64,000 nt of DNA from Yinghuangia seranimata (GCF_029953285.1 NZ_JASAOI010000027.1:1-64000); one strand, 5' to 3'. Positions 35,161 to 43,745 are shown, counted from the first letter of the stretch. The notes: generated from the sequence alone by a model not told the origin. Program-made: numbers and translations.

Positions 35161-35418
35161 GCCGCGCCGCCCACCACGCTGGGACCGCAGCCCGGCACGA
35201 CCAACGCGACCAAAGCGCCTTCACACCCCGCGCCCCTCCCGATAGCTGCCGGGTTGTCTGCGCGGACGGGCGGCTGTCAAGCCGCCCCCACCAGCGCGCG
35301 ACAGGCCGCCTGTTCGTAGGAGATCCACCGCGGCTTGACAGCCGTTCGGCCGCGCGGACCATCAAAAATCGGGAGGGGCGCCAGGACACCGCCACCAGCC
35401 AGGCCGGGAACGGTGCAT
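35161..35418 (-). repeat. Structured palindromic repeat element, copy C (inverted)
   Basis: The outer inverted repeat is 14 bp and perfect (35230-35243, GCGCCCCTCCCGAT, with 35368-35381). The inner repeat is 26 bp (35260-35285 with 35330-35355, 23 matches). Read on the minus strand, it begins ATGCACCGTTCCCGG (35418-35404). After the palindrome it has GCGCGGGGTGTGAAGGCGC and GCCGGGCTGCGGTCCCAGCG, ending at 35161. Block order and spacing match copies A and B. Confidence 0.88.
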
Positions 35419-35423
35419 GCCAG

Positions 35424-35514
35424 GCGCAGTCCATGCCGCAGCCCATCGGCCCGATCCCGGTGCGGCCACGCGCAGTCCATGCCGCAGCCCATCGGCCCGC
35501 AGCCCATCGGCCCG
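35424..35514 (+). repeat. Direct repeats next to element C
   Basis: A 30 bp unit beginning GCGCAGTCCATGCCGCAGCC is present at 35424-35453 and exactly again at 35470-35499. A third partial copy (GCAGCCCATCGGCCCG) ends at 35514. It directly abuts the outer edge of element C. Confidence 0.85.
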
Positions 35515-35805
35515 AAGCCCTGTTCGGTGACCGGTCTGATGAGCACCGCGGGCCGCGACTGTTCGAGCTGGCGCAGCGCCGTGGCCCAGGCATCGCACCT
35601 GCCCCGGTGAACCTCGTGTGCGTGTGGGCAGTGGCGAGGGTGCGGTGCCCGGCGGCCGGGATTCCACCCGTCTGACGCCCCGCTCGCCGGCACATAGTTG
35701 CCCCGTACACGCTCTTGACGGCCGCACCCGACCGGGACAATCCTGGTTGACACCAAGCCTCCACGTGTAAAGCACAGACCGCCGGTCCGTCCCCGAGGGG
35801 AGCAC
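35515..35805 (+). promoter_or_regulatory. Upstream region of the TetR gene at 35806
   Basis: About 290 bp without a credible gene. The last part contains TGGTTGACACCAAGCC near 35744 (TTGACA-like -35 hexamer at 35747-35752) and ends with the ribosome-binding site CGAGGGGA before the GTG. No clear palindromic operator was found. Confidence 0.4.
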
Positions 35806-36363
35806 GTGTTGTCCGTACGTCAGGCACTGCTCGACGCCGCCCGCGACGCGGCCGTCGCCGGCAACTGGGCGACCACGCGCATGGCCGACGTCGCCGCGGC
35901 GGCGGGCGTCTCACGCCAGACCCTCTACAACGAGTTCGGCGGCAAGGACGCGCTGGCCGAGGCGCTGACCCGGCACGAGGCCGACCGTTTCCTGGCCGGC
36001 ACCGCGGAGGCCTGCCGCGCCTCGACCGGCGACGCGGGCGACTGCGTCCGCGCCGCGACGCTGTGGTCGCTCCACGAGGCCCGCCAGAACCTGCTCATCA
36101 AGGCCGCGCTGACCGACGAGGCCGCGGGCCTGCTCCCCACCCTGACCACCCGCTCCGCGGGCCTGCTGGTGCTGTTCCGGGACGCCGCGGCCGCGGTGCT
36201 CCTGGAGCGCTTCCCCGACCTGGACCCCGACGAGGTGGCGTGGGTGGCCGAGATGGCCGTCCGCATCACGGTCTCGCACCTGGTCGTGCCCACCGAGGCG
36301 GCCGAGGTGACCGCCGACCACATCGCCGTCCTGGTCCGCCGGCTGCTGACCGCGTCCGGCTGA
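35806..36363 (+). CDS. TetR family transcriptional regulator
   Basis: 185 residues from GTG 35806, with GAGGGGA 6 nt upstream. The helix-turn-helix is clear: ALLDAARDAAVAGNWATTRM, then ADVAAAAGVSRQTLYNEFGG, followed by KDALAEAL. The C-terminal domain is helical with no known ligand signature. The ferritin-like gene follows 64 bp later on the same strand, so the two may form an operon or share control. I cannot tell what it senses. Confidence 0.9.
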   Translation: MLSVRQALLDAARDAAVAGNWATTRMADVAAAAGVSRQTLYNEFGGKDALAEALTRHEADRFLAGTAEACRASTGDAGDCVRAATLWSLHEARQNLLIKAALTDEAAGLLPTLTTRSAGLLVLFRDAAAAVLLERFPDLDPDEVAWVAEMAVRITVSHLVVPTEAAEVTADHIAVLVRRLLTASG

Positions 36364-36427
36364 CCCCGCGTCCCCCGCAACGCCCCCCGAACGTCACACG
36401 CACCACCGGCTCCGAAGGAGATCGCCC

Positions 36428-37537
36428 GTGTCGACGCACGAACTGTACGCGCTACCTGCCGAGATGCAGGTGTGGGAAGTCCCCGCGACCGGTTCCGCCC
36501 GCTTCACCTGGGAGTACGACGACGGGCGCGACCGGCTGCTGTCGCTGTACGCCAAGGGCAAGGACAAGCAGTGGGACGCCGCCCGCCGCATCGACTGGTC
36601 GCTGCCCGTCGACCCCGTCAAGCCGCTCGGCCTGCCCGAGGAGACCCACGCCCTCTACGGCACCCCCAGCTGGAACAAGATGTCGCAGCGCGAGCGCGAC
36701 GAACTGACCCGGCACAGCGTCGCCTGGCAGTTCAGCCAGTTCCTGCACGGCGAACAGGGCGCGATGGTGTGCAGCGCGCGCATCGTCGAGTCGGTCCCGG
36801 ACCTGGACGCGAAGTTCTACGCCGCGACCCAGACCATGGACGAGGCCCGGCACGCCGAGACCTACGCGCGGTTCCTCAAGGAGAAGGTCGGCCTCTACTA
36901 CCCGATCAACCCGCAGCTGAAGGAACTCCTCGACGACACCCTGTCCGACTCCCGCTGGGACATGCCCTACCTCGGCATGCAGGTGCTCATCGAGGGCCTC
37001 GCGCTCGCCGCGTTCGGCATGCTGCGCGACCTGACACCGGTCGAACTGCCCAAGCAGATCCTCGCGTACGTGATGCAGGACGAGGCCCGGCACGTCGCGT
37101 TCGGCCGCCTCGCGCTGCGCGACTACTACCGCGAGCTGACCGACGCCGAGCTCGCCGAGCGCGAGGACTTCGTCGTGCACGGCTGCTACCTGATGCGCGA
37201 CCGGCTGCGCGGCGAGGAGGTGTGGACCAACTTCGACATCGACAAGCGCGAGGCGACCGAGGCCACCGCGAACTCCGAGTGGCTGCGGGCGTTCCGCAAA
37301 CTGCTGTTCAGCCGCATCGCGCCGTGCATCAAGGACATCGGGCTGTGGGGCCCCAAGGTGCGCGACGCGTTCGCGGACATGGGCGTGCTCGACATGGCCG
37401 ACACCGACCTCGACGTGATGATGCGCGCCGACGAGGACACCGCCGAGGAGATCGACCGCAAGCGGCGGTTCACGGCCGAGGAGGCGGCGCGCGCCGACGA
37501 GGTCGCCGAGATGGTCGCGCTGGGCGCGGAGGACTGA
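36428..37537 (+). CDS. Ferritin-like di-iron protein, putative oxygenase
   Basis: 369 residues from GTG 36428, with GAAGGAG 7 nt upstream. The four-helix di-iron site is complete: E109 (HGEQGAMVCSARIV), E139 and H142 (DEARHAETYARF), E189 (LIEGLALAAFG), E219 and H222 (DEARHVAFGRLAL). This E...ExxH...E...ExxH pattern with the EARH sequence belongs to the ferritin-like/ribonucleotide-reductase-like oxygenase superfamily, not to storage ferritins. The substrate is unknown. It follows a TetR gene, which probably controls it. Confidence 0.88.
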   Translation: MSTHELYALPAEMQVWEVPATGSARFTWEYDDGRDRLLSLYAKGKDKQWDAARRIDWSLPVDPVKPLGLPEETHALYGTPSWNKMSQRERDELTRHSVAWQFSQFLHGEQGAMVCSARIVESVPDLDAKFYAATQTMDEARHAETYARFLKEKVGLYYPINPQLKELLDDTLSDSRWDMPYLGMQVLIEGLALAAFGMLRDLTPVELPKQILAYVMQDEARHVAFGRLALRDYYRELTDAELAEREDFVVHGCYLMRDRLRGEEVWTNFDIDKREATEATANSEWLRAFRKLLFSRIAPCIKDIGLWGPKVRDAFADMGVLDMADTDLDVMMRADEDTAEEIDRKRRFTAEEAARADEVAEMVALGAED

Positions 37538-37628
37538 GCCCGGACGGCGGGGGGCGCGCGGCCCGCCCGGGCGGCGCGCCCCCGCGGATGGCCGCGTCGC
37601 GGGGCGGCGGCGCGTTAGGTTTGGCGGT

Positions 37629-38318
37629 ATGAGCGATCTTGTCCGTCCTCCGGCCCCGGCGTTCGTGTTCGACCTCGACGGGACCCTCGTCGACAGCGTC
37701 TACCAGCACGTCATCTCGTGGCAGGAGGCGTTGCGCGAGGCCGGCATCCCGCTGGCGACCTGGCGCATCCACCGCAAGATCGGCATGAGCGGCGGCCTGT
37801 TCGTGAAGGGCGTGCAGCGCGAGACCGGCATCGTCCTGGACGACGCGCAGGTCGAGGCGCTCCAGGACGCCCACGGCCGGCACTACGCGGCGCGCGTCGC
37901 CGAGGTCGAGCCGCTGCCGGGCGCGCCCGAGCTGCTGCGCCACCTCACGAACGTCGGCATCAAGTGGACGATCGCCACCAGCGGCCGCCGCGCCGGCGCC
38001 GAGCCGATGCTCGCCAAGCTCGGCGCGCCCGCCGACCTGCCGATGGTCACCCGCGACGAGGTCGCCCGCGCCAAGCCCGACCCGGACCTGTTCCTGGCCG
38101 GCGCCGCCAAACTCGACGTCGACCCGCGGCACTGCGTCGTGGTCGGCGACAGCGTGTGGGACCTGCTGGCCGCGCGCCGCGCCGGCTCGCTCGGCGTCGG
38201 CCTGCTGTCCGGCGGCTACGGCCAGGACGAGCTGGAGCGGGCGTCCGCCTTCCGGGTGTACGAGGAGCCGGGCGATCTGCTCACCCACATCGACGAGTTG
38301 GGCGTGCGCGGCGCCTGA
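37629..38318 (+). CDS. HAD family hydrolase (phosphoglycolate phosphatase-like)
   Basis: 229 residues from ATG 37629. HAD motifs: I FVFDLDGTLVDS (nucleophile Asp), II WTIATSGRRAGAEP, III with ARAKPDPDLFLAGA, IV VVVGDSVWDLLAARRAG. A helical cap between motifs I and II marks a subclass I phosphatase of the Gph/beta-phosphoglucomutase kind. It should dephosphorylate a small phosphorylated metabolite in the cytoplasm. It is followed 30 bp later by the DUF2087 gene on the same strand. Confidence 0.93.
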   Translation: MSDLVRPPAPAFVFDLDGTLVDSVYQHVISWQEALREAGIPLATWRIHRKIGMSGGLFVKGVQRETGIVLDDAQVEALQDAHGRHYAARVAEVEPLPGAPELLRHLTNVGIKWTIATSGRRAGAEPMLAKLGAPADLPMVTRDEVARAKPDPDLFLAGAAKLDVDPRHCVVVGDSVWDLLAARRAGSLGVGLLSGGYGQDELERASAFRVYEEPGDLLTHIDELGVRGA

Positions 38319-38348
38319 CGCCGGGTCCGCGCCCTTAGGATTCAGGCC

Positions 38349-38900
38349 ATGTCAGCCGCAGCCGACGACGCCACGCAACTGCTCGGACTGCTCGCCGACC
38401 AGACCCGGTTGCGGGTGTTCGCCGTGCTGGTCCTCGGCACCCGCGGCACCGCGCAGATCGCCGAGCGGGCCGGGCTCGCGCCGGGGGACGCCGTGCGGAT
38501 CCTGGCCCGGTTCGAGGCGGCGGGCCTCGCGGTGCGGGTGGGCGACGGCTGGCACGCGTGCCCCGAACGCCTGCGCGAGGCCGTGCTGAACGCCGACGGC
38601 CCGCCCGAGGCCGCGTACCCCGGCCGCACCTCGGCCGAGGTCGCCGTACTGCGCACCTACCTGGTCGACGGCCGCATCCAGCAGCTGCCCGCGCAGCGCG
38701 CCAAGCGGCTGGTCGTCCTCGACCACGTCGCGGGCACGTTCGAGCCCGGCCTGCACTACTCGGAGACCGAGGTCGGCGAAGCGCTGCAGCGGTACACCGA
38801 CGACCCGACGGCGCTGCGCCGGCACCTGGTCGACGAGGGGTTCCTCGGCCGGGAGGGCGGCTCGTACTGGCGCACGGGCGGGACGTTCGACGTCGAGTGA
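38349..38900 (+). CDS. DUF2087 domain-containing transcriptional regulator
   Basis: 183 residues. The N-terminal half is an ArsR-like winged helix (LLGLLADQTRLRVFAVLVLG, then AQIAERAGLAPGDAVRILAR). The C-terminal half is a DUF2087 domain: QQLPAQRAKRLVVLDHVAGT, then FEPGLHYSETEVGEALQRYT and ALRRHLVDEGFLGREGGSYW. DUF2087 is often found in small regulators of unknown ligand. It is probably co-transcribed with the HAD gene. Confidence 0.9.
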   Translation: MSAAADDATQLLGLLADQTRLRVFAVLVLGTRGTAQIAERAGLAPGDAVRILARFEAAGLAVRVGDGWHACPERLREAVLNADGPPEAAYPGRTSAEVAVLRTYLVDGRIQQLPAQRAKRLVVLDHVAGTFEPGLHYSETEVGEALQRYTDDPTALRRHLVDEGFLGREGGSYWRTGGTFDVE

Positions 38901-38924
38901 CGGCGGGTCCCGCCCGTCGTGGGG

Positions 38925-39716
38925 CTACTGCGCGGCCGGCGGCGGCGTCCAGTAGCCCATCTTCACCGAGCCGTTGTCCGACGACAGGGTGACGGGGCGG
39001 CCGTCCGGCGCGGTGCGGACGCTGCCGATGTCCTTCGAGCCGTTGTCGGTGGACGCGGAGATCTTGTACGTCTCGGGTCCCTCGGGGACGTAGAGCTTCA
39101 GGCTGCCGTTGTCCGACGAGGCCTTCACGAACACGGGCGCGCTGTTCAGGTGCGCGTTGAAGCTGCCGTTGTCCGACGAGGCGTTGAGCGTCTGGACGAA
39201 GCTGCGGTTGACGGAGATGGACCCGTTGTCGCTCTCCATCCTCAGGTTGTCGACGCGCGAGTCGTTCACGTGGATCGACCCGTTGTCGCTGCGCAGGTCG
39301 AGGTTCTGGGCGAGCGAGTTCACGTGGATCGAGCCGTTGTCGTCCCGGACGACGATGTCCACGCCCTTCGGCACCTGGACGTCGTACTTCCCGTCGCAGA
39401 ACAGGTTGAGGAAACTCGGGCAGTTGGTGTCCAGGCGCAGCTTGCCGTTGCTCAGCTCCCACTCCGGGTCGCTGCCGTTGATGCTCTCGGTCGTCGTGCG
39501 GTCGACCTTGATCACGCCCGCGTCGCCGGGCACGAGGTTGATCTCGCCGCCGTCGCTGGTGATGGTGAGCGTCTGCCCGCTGAAGAGGAAGTCGTTGTGC
39601 CCCTTCACGTCGTGGCTCGACACCGCGACCAGCCCTATGTACGCGGCCGTGCCGATGGACGCGGCCGCCACCACGCCCCCGACGGTGAACAGGGCGACGC
39701 GCATCGGGCGGGACAT
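38925..39716 (-). CDS. DUF4097-type membrane-anchored beta-solenoid protein
   Basis: 263 residues. An N-terminal membrane helix (VALFTVGGVVAAASIGTAAY) leads to an extracytoplasmic beta-rich domain. Seven copies of DNGS (as in SDNGSIHVN) recur roughly every 20 residues from about 120 to 255, which predicts a right-handed beta-helix of the DUF4097/adhesin-like kind. It has no catalytic motif and probably acts as a structural or sensing module on the outer face of the membrane. It is divergent from the DUF2231 gene, with an operator-like palindrome between them. Confidence 0.85.
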   Translation of the reverse strand: MSRPMRVALFTVGGVVAAASIGTAAYIGLVAVSSHDVKGHNDFLFSGQTLTITSDGGEINLVPGDAGVIKVDRTTTESINGSDPEWELSNGKLRLDTNCPSFLNLFCDGKYDVQVPKGVDIVVRDDNGSIHVNSLAQNLDLRSDNGSIHVNDSRVDNLRMESDNGSISVNRSFVQTLNASSDNGSFNAHLNSAPVFVKASSDNGSLKLYVPEGPETYKISASTDNGSKDIGSVRTAPDGRPVTLSSDNGSVKMGYWTPPPAAQ

Positions 39717-39844
39717 GAAGGCTCCTGGGTGGTTCGGACGGGGACGACGCTGTACTCCGATGCGATGAGCCTATGAGCCGGTCCCGGACCGGCGGCATGC
39801 AGCGCCCTCCCCGATCGGTGGTAGGGACAGCCCCACCACGGTGT

Positions 39845-39873
39845 TCGAACCTGGTTCGAGCCGCGGTCGAACC
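39845..39873. promoter_or_regulatory. Candidate operator with TCGAACC half sites
   Basis: TCGAACC-T-GGTTCGA (39845-39859) is a perfect 15 bp palindrome, and a third half site TCGAACC follows at 39867-39873. It lies between the divergent DUF4097 and DUF2231 genes. The regulator is unknown. Confidence 0.55.
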
Positions 39874-39979
39874 GGGGAGGCCTCCCGCACGTGCAAGGCG
39901 TGCCGGAGCGTCCGTCCCGTCGTCCGGTTTGATCATGTGATCGGTTGAGCTTCCCCGAGGCGCTAAGGAGTGTCCGCGC

Positions 39980-40513
39980 ATGTTCGACACGGTGTTCGGT
40001 CTGCCCGTGCACATCCTGATCCTGCACCTGACCGTGGTCGGGCTGCCGGTGGCGGCGCTCGCGACGATCGCCGTCGCGGTGCGCCCGGCGTGGCTGCCCC
40101 GCTTCGGCTGGTGGGTGGTGGCCCTCGACGCGGTGCTGCTCGTCGTCGTGTACGTGACCCGCGAGAGCGGCGAGAAGCTCGCCCACCGGCTGTGGCCGAA
40201 CGCCGACGACCGGCCGCCGGCCGTGCGCACCCACATCAGCCGCGGCGAGGACCTGCTCTGGTACGCCGTCGCGCTGCTGGTCACCGCGATCGTCCTCGTG
40301 CTGGTGGCGCGTGAGCGCAACCGCGGCGCGATGTTCCGCCGCCCGTTCCCGCCGTTCCTCGTCCCGGTCGCGGGCGTACTCGCGGTCGCCGCCGCCGTGC
40401 TGACGATCATTCAGGTCATCCGGGTCGGAGACTCCGGCGCGCGGGCGGTGTGGCGGCCCGTCGTGCAGAGCACCAACGCGGTGTCCGCGCCGGTCGACCG
40501 GCTCCTCGGCTGA
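39980..40513 (+). CDS. DUF2231 family membrane protein
   Basis: 177 residues from ATG 39980, with AAGGAG 8 nt upstream. It begins MFDTVFGLPVHILILHLTVV, and the HPLxVHLPxxL-like opening with a membrane histidine is typical of DUF2231. Four transmembrane helices are predicted: ~8-32, 42-60, 93-110 and 125-145. The family is thought to be redox or heme related from its conserved histidines, but the function is not established. It converges with rsgA with 23 bp between stops. Confidence 0.88.
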   Translation: MFDTVFGLPVHILILHLTVVGLPVAALATIAVAVRPAWLPRFGWWVVALDAVLLVVVYVTRESGEKLAHRLWPNADDRPPAVRTHISRGEDLLWYAVALLVTAIVLVLVARERNRGAMFRRPFPPFLVPVAGVLAVAAAVLTIIQVIRVGDSGARAVWRPVVQSTNAVSAPVDRLLG

Positions 40514-40536
40514 CCCCGCGGGCGCGCCGGAGAGCG

Positions 40537-41586
40537 TCAGTCGCCCTCGGCGCGCTCGCGCGTCGCCAGCAGCCGACGCAGCGACGTCAGCCGCGCCGGG
40601 TCCGCGTGCCCGTCCGAGACCCACGCGTCGAGCGCGCAGTCCTGTTCGTCGTGCGAGCAGGCGCGCGGGCAGTCGACCGTGCCCGGCTCCAGGTCGGGGA
40701 ACGCGTGGATGATGCGGCCCAGGTCGACGTGGTTGAGCCCGAACGAGCGCACGCCCGGGGTGTCCACCACCCAGCCCTGCTCGCGGTCCTCGCCGAACGG
40801 CGGCAGCCGCAGCGTCAGGGCCGACGTCGTGGTGTGCCGCCCGCGCCCGGTGACCTCGTTGACGTGCCCGGTGGCGCGCTGCCGGTCCGGGACGAGCGCG
40901 TTGACCAGCGTGGTCTTGCCGACCCCCGAGTGGCCGACGAACACCGTCGTCAGGCCGGCCAGCTCGGCGTAGATCGGGTCGAGGTCCCAGTCGTCGTAGG
41001 CGTCGCCGCCGCGCGTGACCACGTACGGCACGCCCAGCGCGCCGTACAGCTCGAGCAGTGTCTCCGGCGGCGCGAGGTCCGCCTTGGTGAGCACCAGCAG
41101 CGGCTCCATGCCCGCGTCGTACGCCGCGACCAGGCAGCGGTCGATCAGCCGGGGCCGCGGCTCGGGGTCGGCGAGCGCCGTGACGATCGCCAGCTGGTCG
41201 GCGTTCGCGACGATGATCCGCTCGAACGGGTCGTCGTCGTCCGCGGTGCGGCGCAGCACCGAGTCGCGCTCCTCGACCCGTACGATGCGGGCCAGCGCGC
41301 CCTTGTCGCCGCTGACGTCACCCACGATCGCGACGCGGTCGCCGACCACGACGCCCTTGCGGCCCAGCTCGCGGGCCTTCATCGCGGTGACCTCGTGCTC
41401 GCGGCGGGTGCCCTCGTCGACCAGGCACGTGAAGCGGCCGCGGTCGATGGTCAGGACCCGCCCCGTCTCGGCGTCCTCGTGCTTGGGGCGGATCCGGGTA
41501 CGCGGCCGCGAACCGCGCCGCGACGGCCGGATCCGGACGTCGTCCTCGTCGAAGTCGGTGCGGCGCGTCGACCGGGCGTTGGCCAT
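40537..41586 (-). CDS. rsgA: Small ribosomal subunit biogenesis GTPase RsgA
   Basis: 349 residues from ATG 41586. The GTPase motifs are circularly permuted, as in all RsgA/YjeQ proteins: G4 LTKAD comes first, then G1 GHSGVGKTT, then G3 DTPG. An OB domain precedes them (TGRVLTIDRGRFTCLVDEG), and the C-terminal zinc finger has CPRACSHDEQDC. It matures the 30S ribosomal subunit. It starts 7 bp after the aroA stop, so the two form an operon; a more upstream start would overlap aroA heavily. Confidence 0.96.
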   Translation of the reverse strand: MANARSTRRTDFDEDDVRIRPSRRGSRPRTRIRPKHEDAETGRVLTIDRGRFTCLVDEGTRREHEVTAMKARELGRKGVVVGDRVAIVGDVSGDKGALARIVRVEERDSVLRRTADDDDPFERIIVANADQLAIVTALADPEPRPRLIDRCLVAAYDAGMEPLLVLTKADLAPPETLLELYGALGVPYVVTRGGDAYDDWDLDPIYAELAGLTTVFVGHSGVGKTTLVNALVPDRQRATGHVNEVTGRGRHTTTSALTLRLPPFGEDREQGWVVDTPGVRSFGLNHVDLGRIIHAFPDLEPGTVDCPRACSHDEQDCALDAWVSDGHADPARLTSLRRLLATRERAEGD

Positions 41587-41593
41587 CGGACGC

Positions 41594-42880
41594 TCAGCCG
41601 GCCTGCGCGGGCGCGAGCAGGTCGGACCACATGCCCGGGAAGTCGGGCAGCGTCTTGCCGGTGGTGGCGATGTCCTCCACCTCCACACCCGGCACGACCA
41701 GGCCGAGGACCGCGCCCGCGGTCGCGATCCGGTGGTCGTCGTAGCTGTGGAACACGCCGCCGTGCAGGGCGCGCGGCCGGATCTCCAGGCCGTCGGCGGT
41801 GTCCGTGGCGTCGCCGCCGAGCCCGTTGATCTCCTTGGCGAGCGCCGCGAGGCGGTCGGTCTCGTGCAGCCGCAGGTGGGCGATGCCGGTCAGCGAGCTG
41901 GGCGAGTCGGCGAGTGCGGCGACCGCCGCGACCAGCGGTGTCAGTTCGCCGACGTCGTGCAGGTCGACGGTGATGCCGTGCACCGTGCCGGTGCCGGTGA
42001 AGCGCAGGCCGTCGGGGGTGAACTCGCACGCCCCGCCCATGCGCGTGAACAGGTCGCGCAGCTGGTCGCCGGGCTGTGTGGTCGCGTGCGGCCAGTCCCG
42101 CACGGTCACCGTGCCGCCCGCGACGAGCGCGGCGGCCAGGAACGGCGCGGCGTTCGACAGGTCGGGCTCGACGACCATGTCCCGGGCGGCGAGCGCGCTC
42201 GGCGCGATCCGCCACACGTCCGGCTCGGAGTCGTCCACCGCGACGCCGGCGGCGCGCAGCATCTGGACGGTCATCTCGATGTGCGGCATGGACGGGACGG
42301 AGGTGCCCACGTGCCGCACCTCGACGCCCTCGGCGAAGCGCGGGCCCGACAGCAGCAGCGCGCTCACGAACTGCGACGACGCCGACGCGTCGATCTCCAC
42401 GATGCCGCCGCGCAGGCCGCCCGCGCCGCGGACCGTCATCGGCAGCCGCCCGGCGCCGCCGTCGTCGATGTCGGCGCCGAGCTCGCGCAGTGCCAGGATG
42501 ACGGCGTCCAGCGGGCGCTCGGTCGACCGCGGGTCGCCGGCGAACCGCACGTCGCCCGAGGCGAGCGTGGCCAGCGGCGGCAGGAAGCGCATCACGGTCC
42601 CCGCGTTGCCGACGTCGACCTGGGCGGGCCCGGTCAGCGGGGCCGGCACGACGTACCAGTCGCCCTCGGGGGTGTCCTCGACGGTGACGCCCAGCGCGCG
42701 CAGCCCGGCCGTCATCAGCAGGGTGTCCCGGCTGCGCAGCGGACGGCGGACGTACCCCGGGCCCTCGGCGAGCGCCGCCAGGACCAGCGCGCGGTTGGTG
42801 ACCGACTTGGAGCCGGGCAGCGCGACGACGGCGTCGACAGGAGCGGACGCGACAGGAGCGGGCCAGAGCGGGGTCGTCAT
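41594..42880 (-). CDS. aroA: 3-phosphoshikimate 1-carboxyvinyltransferase
   Basis: 428 residues from ATG 42880. EPSP synthase signatures: [20 protein letters not shown] near residue 21 (shikimate-3-phosphate binding), [20 protein letters not shown], and [20 protein letters not shown] near the C-terminus. It catalyses the sixth step of the shikimate pathway, making EPSP from shikimate-3-phosphate and PEP. The GNAGT motif is followed by V instead of the A found in E. coli, a form common in actinobacteria. It is the first gene of an aroA-rsgA operon and divergent from the SRAP gene. Confidence 0.97.
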   Translation of the reverse strand: MTTPLWPAPVASAPVDAVVALPGSKSVTNRALVLAALAEGPGYVRRPLRSRDTLLMTAGLRALGVTVEDTPEGDWYVVPAPLTGPAQVDVGNAGTVMRFLPPLATLASGDVRFAGDPRSTERPLDAVILALRELGADIDDGGAGRLPMTVRGAGGLRGGIVEIDASASSQFVSALLLSGPRFAEGVEVRHVGTSVPSMPHIEMTVQMLRAAGVAVDDSEPDVWRIAPSALAARDMVVEPDLSNAAPFLAAALVAGGTVTVRDWPHATTQPGDQLRDLFTRMGGACEFTPDGLRFTGTGTVHGITVDLHDVGELTPLVAAVAALADSPSSLTGIAHLRLHETDRLAALAKEINGLGGDATDTADGLEIRPRALHGGVFHSYDDHRIATAGAVLGLVVPGVEVEDIATTGKTLPDFPGMWSDLLAPAQAG

Positions 42881-42962
42881 GGGCAACCAGCCTATACGCG
42901 GGCACCGGAACGATCTCCGGGGTTTGTCCCGGCACTGCTCCGGACGTGCGAGGGTAGGGCAC

Positions 42963-43745
42963 ATGTGCGGTCGTTACGCCTCAAGCCAGCAGCCCGACGA
43001 CCTGATCGAGCTGTTCGAGATCGAGAAGTTCGACAGGTCGGACCCGGACCAGACGCTGCCCCCGGACTGGAACATCGCGCCGACGAAGAACGTCTACGCG
43101 GTGCTGGAACGTGCCGCGGCCGCCGAGGGCCCGCCGGTGCGGCAGCTGCGCGCGCTGCGCTGGGGCCTGGTGCCGTCGTGGGCGAAGTCCCCGGACATGG
43201 GCGCCAAGATGATCAACGCGCGCTCCGAGACGGTGTTCGAGAAGCCGGCGTACCGCAAGGCCTTCGCGTCGCGCCGCTGCCTGCTGCCGGCCGACGGCTA
43301 CTACGAGTGGTACACCCCGGAGACCGCCCCGGACGGTCCCAAGGGCAAGGTCCGCAAGCAGCCGTTCTGGATCCACCACACCGACGGCTCGCCGCTGGTG
43401 TTCGCGGGCCTGTACGAGTGGTGGCGCGACCGCACGCGCCCCGACGACGACCCGCTCGCGTGGCTGTGGACCTGCACGATCATCACCACCGACGCCGAGC
43501 CCGAGCTCGCCCGCATCCACCCCCGGATGCCGCTGGTCCTCGAGCCCGACCGCTGGGACGCGTGGCTCGACCCCAAGCTCGGCGACACCGAGCAGGCCCG
43601 CGCGCTGCTGACCGCGCCGGACCCGGGCCTGATGCAGGCGCACCCGGTGTCCCTGGAGGTCAACAGCGTGAAGAACAACTCGCCGCACCTGGTCGACCCG
43701 CTGCCTCCGGAGGAGGTCCTCGAGGCCGACGCGACGCTGTTTTGA
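42963..43745 (+). CDS. SRAP family abasic-site-processing protein (YedK/HMCES-like)
   Basis: 260 residues beginning MCGRYASS, so the catalytic Cys2 is exposed after Met removal. Other family motifs are [50 protein letters not shown], and [14 protein letters not shown] (active-site Glu). [20 protein letters not shown] closes the domain. SRAP proteins crosslink to abasic sites in single-stranded DNA through Cys2 and shield them. It is divergent from aroA across 82 bp. Confidence 0.95.
   Translation: MCGRYASSQQPDDLIELFEIEKFDRSDPDQTLPPDWNIAPTKNVYAVLERAAAAEGPPVRQLRALRWGLVPSWAKSPDMGAKMINARSETVFEKPAYRKAFASRRCLLPADGYYEWYTPETAPDGPKGKVRKQPFWIHHTDGSPLVFAGLYEWWRDRTRPDDDPLAWLWTCTIITTDAEPELARIHPRMPLVLEPDRWDAWLDPKLGDTEQARALLTAPDPGLMQAHPVSLEVNSVKNNSPHLVDPLPPEEVLEADATLF

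Noticed and set aside
34570-35914. Several open frames of 90-270 codons on both strands around the repeat elements
   Set aside because: They translate the palindromic repeats themselves; similar pieces appear in two copies because the DNA is repeated, and the products are Arg/Pro/Gly-rich without a fold or ribosome-binding sites.
39109-39768. Regularly spaced repeats that could be taken for a CRISPR array
   Set aside because: The ~60 bp periodic motif is the coding sequence of the DNGS turns in the DUF4097-type protein; repeats are not identical and no cas gene is present.
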